A stretch of 64,000 nt of DNA from NCBI RefSeq assembly GCF_037076465.1, contig NZ_AP028908.1, forward strand, positions 806,001-870,000. The letters run 5' to 3'. The DNA is from Pectobacterium araliae (lineage in GTDB: Bacteria; Pseudomonadota; Gammaproteobacteria; Enterobacterales; Enterobacteriaceae). The notes under the pieces are model-generated. The model was not told the origin of the DNA, did no database searches, and saw nothing but the letters and a program-made list of their open reading frames with translations. The position numbers and the translations under genes were made by a program. Within the stretch, counting starts at the first letter, position 1; the number at the start of each line of letters is the position of its first letter. This document shows positions 9,641 through 18,562 of this stretch, piece by piece.

Positions 9641-11356
9641 GTGAAGCGATCTGTCTTGTTGTTGGTGGGAGCCATGCTGGCACCCTATGGCTATAGTGCG
9701 CAGGATAATGCCGTGTCGTTATCCGTTTCGGGTTTGAATACCGTGCTGGATAATGGCTTGCTGAAAGTCACATTCGGTGAGGATGGCAGTGCGGTGAGCA
9801 TGGTGACGGGGGGTAAAAATATTGTCACCAACCTGTCCGGTGCGGCGCGTGACCCGAGCAAAACCCGTAGTGCTTACCTCGACTATTACGTTAAAGGCGT
9901 CAAAGATTTTGTCCCCGAGCGCGTAGAGGTGCTGCGCAACGATCGTGAGATGGCGCATGTGGCCTATATTGACGATCGCGGCGGACTGCTAAAGCTCGAA
10001 TACCACTTGATTATGCGGCGCGGCGTGAGTGGGCTTTATAGCTATGTGGTGGCCGAAAATAGCGGAAGTCAGAATGTTAACGTCAGTGAACTGCGCAACG
10101 TTTATCGCTTCGATCCTGCGCGGTTAGACCACCTCTACAGCGGTGTTCGTCAGGGCAAACCGCTGCTTTATCGTCAGCTTGAGGCTTCGCCAAAGGTGCA
10201 GGATGAAACCTGGAGATTGCCGGATGGCAGCATCTATTCCAAATATGATTTCGCTGGCTACATGCGTGCCGCGCCTTTCTGGGGCGTTTTCGGTAACGGT
10301 GTCGGCGCGTGGCTGATTCACGGCAATCGGGAATATTTCTCCGGCGATGCGCTCAAGCAGGATTTACTGGTGCATCAGGATGCGATCATTCTGAACTATA
10401 TGACAGGTTCACACTTTGGCACGCCGGATATGAAAGCCCCGCCGGGCTGGAAAAAATTCTACGGGCCGTGGCTGCTGTACATTAACCAAGGCGATACCGA
10501 GCAAATGCTGGCGGATGCACAGCGTCAGGCGCTGACGGAAACGGTCAACTGGCCATACAAGTGGGTGGATGATGCTCGCTATGCGCTCAAGCGCACACAG
10601 GTGAGCGGACGCGTTGCCAGCCAGCAGCCCGTCACCGTCGTGCTTTCATCGTCATTGGATGAGCCGTTTGATGTGCAAACCCGTGGTTATTCGTATCAGG
10701 CAACGACAGACTCGCAGGGACATTTTACGATCCCATACGTCCGTCCGGGTAATTACCATCTGGCGGTATACGCTAATAGCGGTACGCAGCCGGGGATTTT
10801 GGCAGAGCAAACATTATCCGTTTCCGGTGATAAGCAAGCGCTGCCAGTGATAACGCTGCCTAAAGCTGAACCCATTGTCTGGGCGATTGGACAGGCAAAT
10901 CGGCAGGCGAGCGAATTCCGTTTTGGTCATGAGGCACGTAACACCCGCTGGCAGCATGAGGTTCCGGCAACTCTGACGTTTGATATTGGCCGCAGCGACT
11001 ATCAGCGTGACTGGTATTATGCGCAGACCAAACTGGGAAAATGGGATATCCGTTTTGTTTTACGGCCGGAGAAGAAAACCTATTTCCTCAACATCGCGCT
11101 GGCGGCGACCAGTAACAGCGGCATGAGTGAACCGACCACACCGCAACTGGCGGTAATAGTAAACGGCAGGACGTTGGAAACGCTGACTTACGAGAACGAT
11201 AAAGCCATCTATCGTGGCGCGCTACAGAGTGGTCGCTATCACGTTGCTCGTATCCCCGTATCATCCGGTTTCCTAAAAAACGGTAACAACACCATCACAC
11301 TGCAATTAAAAGGCGGCAGTGTGATGTATGACGTGGTGACGTTAAGCGAAGAATAA
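9641..11356 (+). CDS. rhiE: Rhamnogalacturonan lyase (polysaccharide lyase family 4), secreted
   Basis: The 571-residue length and overall sequence match the RhiE type of soft-rot bacteria. It cleaves the rhamnose-galacturonate backbone of pectin type I by beta-elimination. A signal peptide (residues 1-20, ending GYSA) shows export; in Dickeya the homologue leaves the cell through the Out type II system. The N-terminal beta-sandwich catalytic domain begins VLDNGLLKVTFGEDGSAVS. A fibronectin-like middle domain is near 315-410 (GHFTIPYVRPGNYHLAVYA) and a carbohydrate-binding-like C-terminal domain runs from about 415 (PIVWAIGQANRQASEFRFG). The start is GTG with a ribosome site (agagggc) upstream. 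It is transcribed alone, converging on the next gene. No other pectinase gene lies beside it. Confidence 0.9.
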   Translation: MKRSVLLLVGAMLAPYGYSAQDNAVSLSVSGLNTVLDNGLLKVTFGEDGSAVSMVTGGKNIVTNLSGAARDPSKTRSAYLDYYVKGVKDFVPERVEVLRNDREMAHVAYIDDRGGLLKLEYHLIMRRGVSGLYSYVVAENSGSQNVNVSELRNVYRFDPARLDHLYSGVRQGKPLLYRQLEASPKVQDETWRLPDGSIYSKYDFAGYMRAAPFWGVFGNGVGAWLIHGNREYFSGDALKQDLLVHQDAIILNYMTGSHFGTPDMKAPPGWKKFYGPWLLYINQGDTEQMLADAQRQALTETVNWPYKWVDDARYALKRTQVSGRVASQQPVTVVLSSSLDEPFDVQTRGYSYQATTDSQGHFTIPYVRPGNYHLAVYANSGTQPGILAEQTLSVSGDKQALPVITLPKAEPIVWAIGQANRQASEFRFGHEARNTRWQHEVPATLTFDIGRSDYQRDWYYAQTKLGKWDIRFVLRPEKKTYFLNIALAATSNSGMSEPTTPQLAVIVNGRTLETLTYENDKAIYRGALQSGRYHVARIPVSSGFLKNGNNTITLQLKGGSVMYDVVTLSEE

Positions 11357-11381
11357 ATTCAGTTTCAGTAACATGAAGAGA

Positions 11382-11400
11382 GTGGGCAGGGATAGCCCAC
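11382..11400. terminator. Possible bidirectional terminator hairpin
   Basis: Arms GTGGGC (11382-11387) and GCCCAC (11395-11400) lie between the convergent rhiE and the Rpn-family gene. The flanks are AT-rich but lack a clean T-run on either strand, so this is a weak call. Confidence 0.35.
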
Positions 11401-11409
11401 GATAAAAAA

Positions 11410-12318
11410 TTATTTCTGTTCGCTGTGGAGCAGTTGTGCCATTTCTTCATCGGATAGCTGGGTAACGCGCTGAACTAATTCCTGCTCCATCTCACTTTGC
11501 AGCAACTGGCGGGCGATGTTTAGTGCGCTGGCCTTCATCCCTTCTTGTTTTCCTTCCTGCATCCCCTGCTCAAATCCCCTTTGGTGTAATTGTTGTGCAA
11601 TGGTCATTGTGTCCTCCTTATGCGTTGACAGGGGCTCAGCCACTGAATCAATGAACCTGTCTATGTCAGATGTATTGCCCACTTTCGCAACGTACAGTAA
11701 TAACGCGTGCCGCAGTGGCAAAGACAGGTTCCAGTGTTCAAATAATAGCCCGATGTCGTGTGCCAATTCCAGCATATCCCGTGTTCTGATGTGTTTCTGC
11801 ACGAGCTCCAGCAGTGCGGCACGACGGTGCGTTTTGATCTCTTCATCTTGAATGACGGTCAGGTCTATCAGTGGAAAGGCATGGTGGTAAACCTGTTCCG
11901 CCAGCATTGGATCGGTGAAATGATCCAGCCACTGCATACTATACGGATAAGGGCTGCGTTTGCCGTGATAGAACAAGAGTGGAATAACCACGGGTAACGA
12001 CGGATGTCCTTGAGATAAATGCTGTTGCATCGCATCAAGGCAATAACGTAATAGCCGGAAAGCCATGAGCTTGTCGGGGCGGCTTTGATGCTCTATGACG
12101 CAATAGATATATCCAGAACCAGAGCGAGTTTGCAGTGAGTACAGCATGTCTGACAGACGAGAACGTAATGTGTTTTCGATAAACGATGCAGACTCCAACT
12201 GCAATGTACTGAAATCGCACTGCTGCTGAATAGCCGTTGGCAAATGGGCGGCAAGAAAATCTCTGGCGATATCAATATCGCTTAAGAACTGTTTGAAGAT
12301 GGCATCGTGAGGCTGCAT
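11410..12318 (-). CDS. Rpn-family recombination-promoting nuclease / PD-(D/E)XK transposase-like protein
   Basis: The start MQPHDAIFKQFLSDIDIARDFL and the CVIEHQSRPDKLMAFRLLRY core are typical of the Rpn (YhgA-like, formerly transposase_31) family of about 300 residues. Members are PD-(D/E)XK nucleases that in E. coli cut DNA and promote RecA-independent recombination. Acidic and basic core residues (D, ExQ) are present around residues 65-90. The C-terminal third has the family's Gln/Glu/Met-rich repeat (RGFEQGMQEGKQEGMKAS), a region known to vary in length by repeat slippage. It is a single-gene unit between rhiE and actP and has no visible terminal repeats, so it is not itself an insertion sequence. 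Its role in this genome is unknown. Confidence 0.85.
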   Translation of the reverse strand: MQPHDAIFKQFLSDIDIARDFLAAHLPTAIQQQCDFSTLQLESASFIENTLRSRLSDMLYSLQTRSGSGYIYCVIEHQSRPDKLMAFRLLRYCLDAMQQHLSQGHPSLPVVIPLLFYHGKRSPYPYSMQWLDHFTDPMLAEQVYHHAFPLIDLTVIQDEEIKTHRRAALLELVQKHIRTRDMLELAHDIGLLFEHWNLSLPLRHALLLYVAKVGNTSDIDRFIDSVAEPLSTHKEDTMTIAQQLHQRGFEQGMQEGKQEGMKASALNIARQLLQSEMEQELVQRVTQLSDEEMAQLLHSEQK

Positions 12319-12463
12319 CGCATCCTTCCCTGTGATGTGTATGCCGTTACCATAGCGAATCGCGCAGCGCTGGAAAGCGTACGGGTTACTATTGGGAATC
12401 CGCCCCGCAAAAAATCGCAGGAGCGATTTTCAACAACGCAAAGCGTTGGGTTCCAAATAAGAA

Positions 12464-12486
12464 CTGGCCCGTATTTCGCGGGCCAG
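12464..12486 (-). terminator. Hairpin after actP
   Basis: Arms CTGGCCCG (12464-12471) and CGGGCCAG (12479-12486) lie just past the actP stop and are followed on the minus strand by a T-containing stretch. A second small palindrome (AAAATCGC/GCGATTTT around 12408-12427) lies nearer the Rpn gene. Confidence 0.5.
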
Positions 12487-12498
12487 AGAGAAGGGAAA

Positions 12499-14157
12499 TT
12501 AGTGGGAACTGCCTTTTGATGCGCCGACGCCGGTTTGTGAGCGGACAAACTGTGCATGGAAGCGTGCGCGTTCCTGCTGTCCGGCTTCGGAACGATCGGT
12601 GATGGAGAAGAACCAGATACCGATAAATGCGACCAGCATGGAGAATAGCGCTGGATAGTCATAGGGATAAATTGGCGTGGCGTGGCCGAGGATTTTCACC
12701 CAGATCGTGGGTCCCAATATCATCAAAATGACGGCGGTCAACAGACCCGCCCAACCGCCAATCATCGCCCCGCGTGTGGTCAGCTTCGACCAGTACATGG
12801 AGATGATAATGATCGGGAAGTTACAGCTGGCAGCGATAGAGAACGCCAGCCCGACCATGAAGGCGATGTTCTGATTCTCAAACAGGATACCGAGCGAAAT
12901 CGCCACGACACCCAGCACCAGTACGGTGATTTTCGAGACTTTCAGCTCATCGCGTTCCGTCGCTTTCCCTTTCTTGATCACGTTAGAGTAGAGATCGTGG
13001 GACACGGCAGAGGCACCTGCCAGCGTCAGCCCAGCAACGACGGCCAGAATGGTGGCAAAGGCCACGGCGGAGATAAAGCCGAGGAAGAAGTTGCCGCCGA
13101 CGGCATCGGCTAAATGCACTGCCGCCATATTATTCCCGCCGATGAGCGCACCTGTCGCATCCTTAAACGCCGGATTGCCGCTGACCAACAGGATGGCTCC
13201 AAAGCCGATGATGAAGGTAAGGAAGTAGAAATAGCCCATGAACCCCGTGGCGTATAACACGCTTTTCCGTGCTTCCTTAGCATCGCTGACGGTGAAGAAG
13301 CGCATCAGAATATGCGGCAAACCAGCCGTACCGAACATCAGACCCAACCCAAGAGACAAGGCGGATATGGGGTCGGAAACCAGTCCACCGGGGCTCATGA
13401 TCGATGCCCCTTTCGGGTGAACGTCTATCGCCTGTTTGAACAGTTCGTTAAAGCTGAACCCTACGGATTTCATTACCATGACGGCCATGAAGGTAGCACC
13501 GAATAGCAGCAGGACGGCTTTAATAATTTGTACCCATGTGGTGGCGAGCATGCCGCCAAACATGACGTACATCACCATCAGAATGCCAACCAGCACCACG
13601 GCGACATGGTAGTTGAGGCCGAACAGCAGCTCTATAAGTTTCCCCGCACCGACCATCTGTGCGATGAGGTACAACGCCACAACCACCAGCGAACCGCAGG
13701 CGGAGAGGCTGCGGATCGGGCGCTGTTGCAAACGGTAGGACGCGACGTCCGCAAAGGTGTAGCGCCCGAGGTTGCGCAGCCGCTCTGCGATCAGGAACAG
13801 GATAATCGGCCAGCCGACCAAAAAGCCGAGGGAATAGATCAGACCGTCGTAACCGGAGGTATAGACCAGTGCGGAAATACCGAGAAAGGATGCCGCTGAC
13901 ATGTAGTCGCCCGCAATCGCTAGCCCGTTCTGGAAGCCCGTGATATTGCCGCCAGCCGTATAATAATCGCTACGTGAGCGGGTTTTCTTCGATGCCCAAT
14001 AGGTGATATACAGCGTGCCGCCGACGAATAGCAGAAACATCACGATGGCCTGAATATTCAACGGCTGGCGCTGGACATCTCCCGTGAGGGCATCTGCCGC
14101 CCACGCAAGCACTGGCAGCATCAACAGTCCGAACAGCATCATAAAGCGTATTTTCAT
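12499..14157 (-). CDS. actP: Cation/acetate symporter ActP
   Basis: The 552-residue member of the sodium:solute symporter family imports acetate and glycolate across the inner membrane. An N-terminal signal-like segment ([15 protein letters not shown]) is followed by about 13 hydrophobic helices, as in E. coli ActP (549 residues). The family signature region [17 protein letters not shown] is near residue 85. The start overlaps the stop of yjcH by four bases (ATGA), and the order acs-yjcH-actP on the minus strand is the same as in E. coli. The protein would supply acetate to Acs, so the three genes form the high-affinity acetate scavenging operon. Confidence 0.95.
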   Translation of the reverse strand: MKIRFMMLFGLLMLPVLAWAADALTGDVQRQPLNIQAIVMFLLFVGGTLYITYWASKKTRSRSDYYTAGGNITGFQNGLAIAGDYMSAASFLGISALVYTSGYDGLIYSLGFLVGWPIILFLIAERLRNLGRYTFADVASYRLQQRPIRSLSACGSLVVVALYLIAQMVGAGKLIELLFGLNYHVAVVLVGILMVMYVMFGGMLATTWVQIIKAVLLLFGATFMAVMVMKSVGFSFNELFKQAIDVHPKGASIMSPGGLVSDPISALSLGLGLMFGTAGLPHILMRFFTVSDAKEARKSVLYATGFMGYFYFLTFIIGFGAILLVSGNPAFKDATGALIGGNNMAAVHLADAVGGNFFLGFISAVAFATILAVVAGLTLAGASAVSHDLYSNVIKKGKATERDELKVSKITVLVLGVVAISLGILFENQNIAFMVGLAFSIAASCNFPIIIISMYWSKLTTRGAMIGGWAGLLTAVILMILGPTIWVKILGHATPIYPYDYPALFSMLVAFIGIWFFSITDRSEAGQQERARFHAQFVRSQTGVGASKGSSH

Positions 14158-14465
14158 TGCTTTACCTCATCCAGTAACTGCTTGGTCAGACGATCAAATT
14201 CACCGTTAGCGCGATACACATAGACGCCAGTCAGAATGAAGGAAATCGCAATCAATCCCACACCAATCGGAATGCCGCGGGTAATGCTGGAGCCAGGGCT
14301 GATAGGTGTTCCCAGCCAGCCAGGGGCAAAGGCAATGAGCAGAATAAAGCCGACATAAAGCACCAGCATGATCAGCGAGAGAAAAGCAGCGAAACGCTGC
14401 CGCTTATTGACCAGTTCTCTGAATAAGGGGTTACTTTCAATCCGTTGATAAATGGCATCATTCAT
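14154..14465 (-). CDS. yjcH: DUF485 membrane protein YjcH
   Basis: The 103-residue inner-membrane protein of the DUF485 family has two hydrophobic helices ([18 protein letters not shown] and [20 protein letters not shown]). I place the start at the ATG at 14465 ([15 protein letters not shown]), which has GGAGA six bases upstream and gives the family's length. An upstream in-frame start at 14549 would add 28 residues that do not look like the family. It lies between acs and actP and overlaps actP by four bases. Function is not firmly known; its place in the operon suggests it assists acetate uptake. Confidence 0.9.
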   Translation of the reverse strand: MNDAIYQRIESNPLFRELVNKRQRFAAFLSLIMLVLYVGFILLIAFAPGWLGTPISPGSSITRGIPIGVGLIAISFILTGVYVYRANGEFDRLTKQLLDEVKQ

Positions 14466-14590
14466 CGTAAGTCTCCAGTAATCTGTAGGGTTGAGTGCTA
14501 CCGCGACGTCACCGCCTGATTTATCGCCAGCCGCATCCCCGCAAGCCACGTCATGGCTTACGGGAATGAAGAGAGCGGTGGGTCAGGTCG

Positions 14591-16552
14591 TTATTGAGAG
14601 GCGGTACTCATGGCCTGCTTTTCTTCGAGCAGTTTTTCGACGACGCCAGGATCGGCCAGCGTTGAGGTATCCCCCAGATTGCTGGTGTCACCGGCGGCGA
14701 TCTTACGCAAAATACGACGCATGATTTTGCCGGATCGCGTTTTGGGTAAGGAGTCTGTCCAATGTAGGATGTCCGGCGTGGCAATGGGGCCAATTTCTTT
14801 ACGCACCCAGTTGCGCACTTCCGTATACAGTTCACTGGACGGCTCTTCGCCGTGGTTTAGTGTGATGTAGGCATAAATGGCCTGCCCTTTCATATGATGT
14901 GGGATGCCGACTACGGCTGCTTCGGCAATCTTGGGGTGGGCAACGAGCGCCGATTCGATTTCCGCCGTCCCCAGACGGTGTCCAGAAACGTTCAGCACGT
15001 CGTCAACGCGGCCGGTGATCCAGTAATAGCCATCCTCGTCACGGCGTGCGCCGTCGCCGCTGAAGTACATGCCTTTAAAGGTGGAGAAGTAGGTTTGCTC
15101 GAAGCGATCGTGATCGCCAAACAGGGTTCGTGCCTGACCCGGCCACGAATCCACGATCACCAGATTACCTTCGGCAGTGCCTGCCTGTGGGTTGCCGAGG
15201 TTGTCGACGAGCGCAGGCTGGACACCGAAAAATGGGCGCGTTGCGGAGCCCGCTTTCGCCTCGATCGCACCGGGGATCGGGGTGATCATGAAACCGCCCG
15301 TTTCCGTTTGCCACCAGGTGTCGACGATAGGGCATTTTCCATTGCCAATTTTGTTGAAATACCACTCCCAGGCTTCTGGGTTGATCGGCTCGCCGACGGA
15401 ACCCATGATCCTGAGCGATTCACGCGATGTACCCTCGATCGCTTTATCACCTTCAGCCATCAGGGCGCGGATCGCGGTCGGTGCGGTATAGAGGATGTTG
15501 ACCTGATGTTTATCGACCACTTGGGCCATACGGCGGGCATCAGGCCAGGTTGGCACACCTTCAAACATCAGCGTAATCGCCCCGCATGCCAGCGGGCCAT
15601 AAAGCAGGTAGCTATGCCCCGTGACCCAACCGACGTCCGCCGTACACCAGTAGATGTCGCCGGGGTGGTAGTCGAAGACGTACTTGAAGGTCAGTGCAGC
15701 ATAAACCAGATAGCCGCCAGTGGTGTGCAGTACGCCTTTGGGTTTACCGGTCGAACCTGACGTATAAAGGATAAAGAGAGGATCTTCCGCATTCATCTCT
15801 TCTGGCGGGCAATGGTCGTCTGCTTTTTCAACCAGATCGTGCCACCACAGATCGCGCCCCTCTTTCCATTCACCGATCTTTCCTGTACGACGGAAAACGA
15901 TAACGTTGGAAATAGTGGTGACGTTGGGGTTCTTCAACGCCTCATCAATATTCTTCTTCAGCGGGATCACTCGTCCGGCGCGTATGCCTTCATCGGCAGT
16001 GATGACCAGCTTGGCGCTAGAATCGATGATACGCCCGGAAATTGCTTCGGGAGAGAAGCCTCCGAAGATTACCGAGTGAATCGCGCCGATTCTGGCACAG
16101 GCCAACATTGCCACAGCGGCTTCCGGCACCATCGGCATATAAATGGCAACGACATCACCTTTCTTGACGCCTTGTGACTTCAGTACATTGGCGAAGCGGC
16201 ACACAGATTGGTGCAGTTCTCGATAGGTGACCTTCTTACTTTCTGTTGCGTCATCGCCTTCCCAGATAATGGCAGTTTGATCGCCACGCTCGGCCAGATG
16301 ACGGTCCAGACAGTTTGCTGCCACATTAAGTGTCCCATCCTCAAACCAGCGAATACGGATGTGGCCAGGGTCGAATGAGGTGTTCTTAATCGTTTCATAG
16401 GGTTTGATCCAATCGACGATCTTTCCTTGTTCACCCCAAAAGGTGGCGGGATCGTCAACGGACAGCCGATACATATTTTCGTATTGCTGGGCATTTATCA
16501 GTGCATTTTTCACAATTGCAGCGGGAATGGCGTGTTTATTATGTTGTGTCAT
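14591..16552 (-). CDS. acs: Acetyl-CoA synthetase
   Basis: The AMP-forming enzyme makes acetyl-CoA from acetate, ATP and CoA in the cytoplasm. Its 653 residues nearly match the E. coli enzyme (652). The adenylate-forming signature [19 protein letters not shown] is near residue 265. The catalytic lysine motif [16 protein letters not shown] is near 605; in homologues this Lys is acetylated to switch the enzyme off. It is first in the acs-yjcH-actP operon, 125 bases before yjcH. A CRP-like site about 185 bases upstream fits the known cAMP-CRP activation of acs. Confidence 0.97.
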   Translation of the reverse strand: MTQHNKHAIPAAIVKNALINAQQYENMYRLSVDDPATFWGEQGKIVDWIKPYETIKNTSFDPGHIRIRWFEDGTLNVAANCLDRHLAERGDQTAIIWEGDDATESKKVTYRELHQSVCRFANVLKSQGVKKGDVVAIYMPMVPEAAVAMLACARIGAIHSVIFGGFSPEAISGRIIDSSAKLVITADEGIRAGRVIPLKKNIDEALKNPNVTTISNVIVFRRTGKIGEWKEGRDLWWHDLVEKADDHCPPEEMNAEDPLFILYTSGSTGKPKGVLHTTGGYLVYAALTFKYVFDYHPGDIYWCTADVGWVTGHSYLLYGPLACGAITLMFEGVPTWPDARRMAQVVDKHQVNILYTAPTAIRALMAEGDKAIEGTSRESLRIMGSVGEPINPEAWEWYFNKIGNGKCPIVDTWWQTETGGFMITPIPGAIEAKAGSATRPFFGVQPALVDNLGNPQAGTAEGNLVIVDSWPGQARTLFGDHDRFEQTYFSTFKGMYFSGDGARRDEDGYYWITGRVDDVLNVSGHRLGTAEIESALVAHPKIAEAAVVGIPHHMKGQAIYAYITLNHGEEPSSELYTEVRNWVRKEIGPIATPDILHWTDSLPKTRSGKIMRRILRKIAAGDTSNLGDTSTLADPGVVEKLLEEKQAMSTASQ

Positions 16553-17451
16553 AGCGCTTCTCCTTAAACATGTTAATGCTATGTCAAATAATGGTTAATT
16601 GTAGTTAACCTGTTATCTTTGTTTCTTTTTTGCGCGATTGATCACGCAATGCAGGAAAAGCAATGAAATGTTACTTAAAAGATAGTCTTTTGGTTCAGAA
16701 AACAGGTTGCTTTTTTTCGGTAGCAAAAATGTGATAAGTGATGTGTGTCACAATATGAAAGTCAGTAGAATTATCCAGGTTGTTATAATGTCATTAACGA
16801 TCAATTCATTGTTTTCAATAGATTATGTCTATCGTTATCAGGTTTTTGATCGCCCTTTACGATCAAATGGTATAAAGATCCTGCTTATTCAGCCGATAGT
16901 AAAAATCCTGTTCAGAGTATATTTCTACCTGAGTCTGCCAGTAGCGCGCTCAACGCTGTTCCATATGTTGATATTTTGTTTCATTTGTTAATTATATGTA
17001 GACTATTAATGAAATAGATTTATCTGATTATCAACGGGCAGATAAGTGTGAATAATCTACACTCTAGGAAGTTGCATAGGACAAATGCAGACCTCCTTAA
17101 AAAGAGTAAAGATGCCGCTCAGCAAGTTGCTGACAACAAAAAAAGCGAAATGTTATTTTTGTGCCTTATTCAGAAATATCCTGTTTCCAAAAATAAATAA
17201 CAGATATATACCCAATATCACTGACGCTGAGTAAGGCGGCAGATGTTTGAGCCTTGGTAGCCTAAGAACATGTAAAGGGTTCTGGTTAGTGAATTCGCTT
17301 TCTTCATTAAGTGATTTCCTGGGGTAGGGAAGAACACGATTAATCCGGAAATTTTTTGTATTCCGGTAGGTTGATTGCTTATCAATGGTGCACCGTGAGG
17401 TCATGGTGTGCTGTGAGATATCTTTTTACATAGCATGATGCAGAGGAAACA
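16553..17451. other. Long AT-rich intergenic region upstream of acs
   Basis: This stretch of about 900 bases contains no ORF with convincing codon use. Two open frames (16707-16991 plus; 17153-17404 minus) encode low-complexity peptides with no recognisable start signals. The acs side carries CRP-like sites. Around 17210-17260 a segment (tatacccaatatcactgac, then gtaaggcggcag) resembles a worn copy of a dispersed enterobacterial repeat; this is recollection, not a search result. Confidence 0.4.
16737..16752. promoter_or_regulatory. Candidate CRP site for acs
   Basis: The sequence aGTGA-N6-TCACA matches the CRP consensus except at the first base. It lies about 185 bases before the acs start. 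A weaker half-matching site (TGCGC-N6-TCACG, 16631-16646) is nearer. Two CRP sites upstream of acs are known in E. coli. Confidence 0.55.
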
Positions 17452-17844
17452 ATGAGTCTGATATTTGGCCGGAATGAGATTTTAGGCATGCTTTCTCAAC
17501 CAGTTCAGAATGATCGGCGTGCTGTGGCAGTGATTGACGAGAAATGTAAAGTCGTCTGCGCAAATTCTGCCTTCAACGCCCATTTTGGATTGCGTGCTGA
17601 AATGAATACGCCCGTCTCAATTGATGATGTGCTACCTATCAATGTAAAGTTTGCTTATCACGATTTTATGACGAATGCGAATGTGTTGAGTACACGCGTG
17701 GTGTCGGATCTGTTGTCTGATGGCTTTACTAAAAAGCAACTGAGTACGCTGTCTTTTTCTAAGCTGAACGTTGAAAACCGGGTGCTTTCTTTGCTAATCC
17801 TGAACCAGGATACGGCTGAACCCTCAACAAATTTGGCTTCATAA
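17452..17844 (+). CDS. Small PAS-like protein of unknown function
   Basis: The 130-residue predicted cytoplasmic protein starts at an ATG with a fair ribosome site (cagaggaaaca). Residues about 22-50 (RRAVAVIDEKCKVVCANSAF, then NAHFGL) read like the first strands and helix of a PAS domain, where VIDxxxxVxxANxAF is typical. No output domain (kinase, GGDEF, HTH) follows, and the C-terminal part is not recognised. It stands alone between two AT-rich non-coding regions. It could be a stand-alone sensor or adaptor, or a remnant of a longer receptor. The gene call is moderately safe; the PAS assignment rests on pattern only. Confidence 0.55.
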   Translation: MSLIFGRNEILGMLSQPVQNDRRAVAVIDEKCKVVCANSAFNAHFGLRAEMNTPVSIDDVLPINVKFAYHDFMTNANVLSTRVVSDLLSDGFTKKQLSTLSFSKLNVENRVLSLLILNQDTAEPSTNLAS

Positions 17845-18562
17845 GTTTGAAGAGTCGTAGATTATCTGGCTGGAAGAATAGACTCGCGTATTTTCCAGTG
17901 GGAAATAATAGCAAAAGAAAAACTGTTGTTATTAATAACGCCATTATTACGAATATAGGTGAATTTTATCAATAGCAAACGATTGCTTCCCTGCACGCGT
18001 TTACGGCCAGTAAAGCGATAAAACAGCAGCTATTTTCCTCGAATGGAGAATAAAGGCCTGCTTCATTAGTCAAAGTAATGTGAAAAACCAAGTTAAAATA
18101 AAGGGTTAACTATTTCATAGTATGTAGCATGCCTTTTTAAAATAAGCAGCGAAACGTTTCGATTTCATCCTGTTTTCCTCTCTATTCCCTTGAGCTTGTT
18201 CATGAATTATTCCTTTAAGCATCACTGTTTATTAAATACGAATCATAGGTTCTTAAAAACTTCTTCATTTTTAGCGTGTTGAACCCGAAATGGCGGTAAG
18301 TGACATAAGTAGACTCTCGTCTACTTGTTGATGTAATTAAGCTTATATAACCTTTCCGACCATGCAGTACATGTTGATGAGAATGACGTTATTTTTTTGC
18401 TAGCACAGGTATGGTTGACCAATATTGACAACGCGTTTCCGGTAATAATTTTATTCATAATCTATCATTTCAATTATTTTTCGATTTTTAGTTCCCTTTC
18501 TTGCCCGCTCAAGTGGCATAGCTTCTGAAAACAAGTGTTTCTTATGCGATAGGGGATAAATA
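17845..18562. other. AT-rich intergenic region before the TonB receptor
   Basis: These 718 bases have no credible ORF. An 8-bp hairpin (AAGTAGAC-tctc-GTCTACTT, 18307-18326) and a near-direct repeat (ttgaccaatattgaca, about 18415-18430) are visible. The last 20 bases hold the receptor's ribosome site (aggggataaat). I see no clean Fur box here, though AT-rich stretches near 18440-18480 are partly palindromic. Confidence 0.4.

Noticed and set aside
16707..16991. 94-codon frame upstream of acs
   Set aside because: Hydrophobic low-complexity product, no ribosome site, overlaps the acs control region with a CRP-like site.
17153..17404. 83-codon minus-strand frame
   Set aside because: Overlaps a segment that looks like a worn dispersed repeat; no recognisable product.
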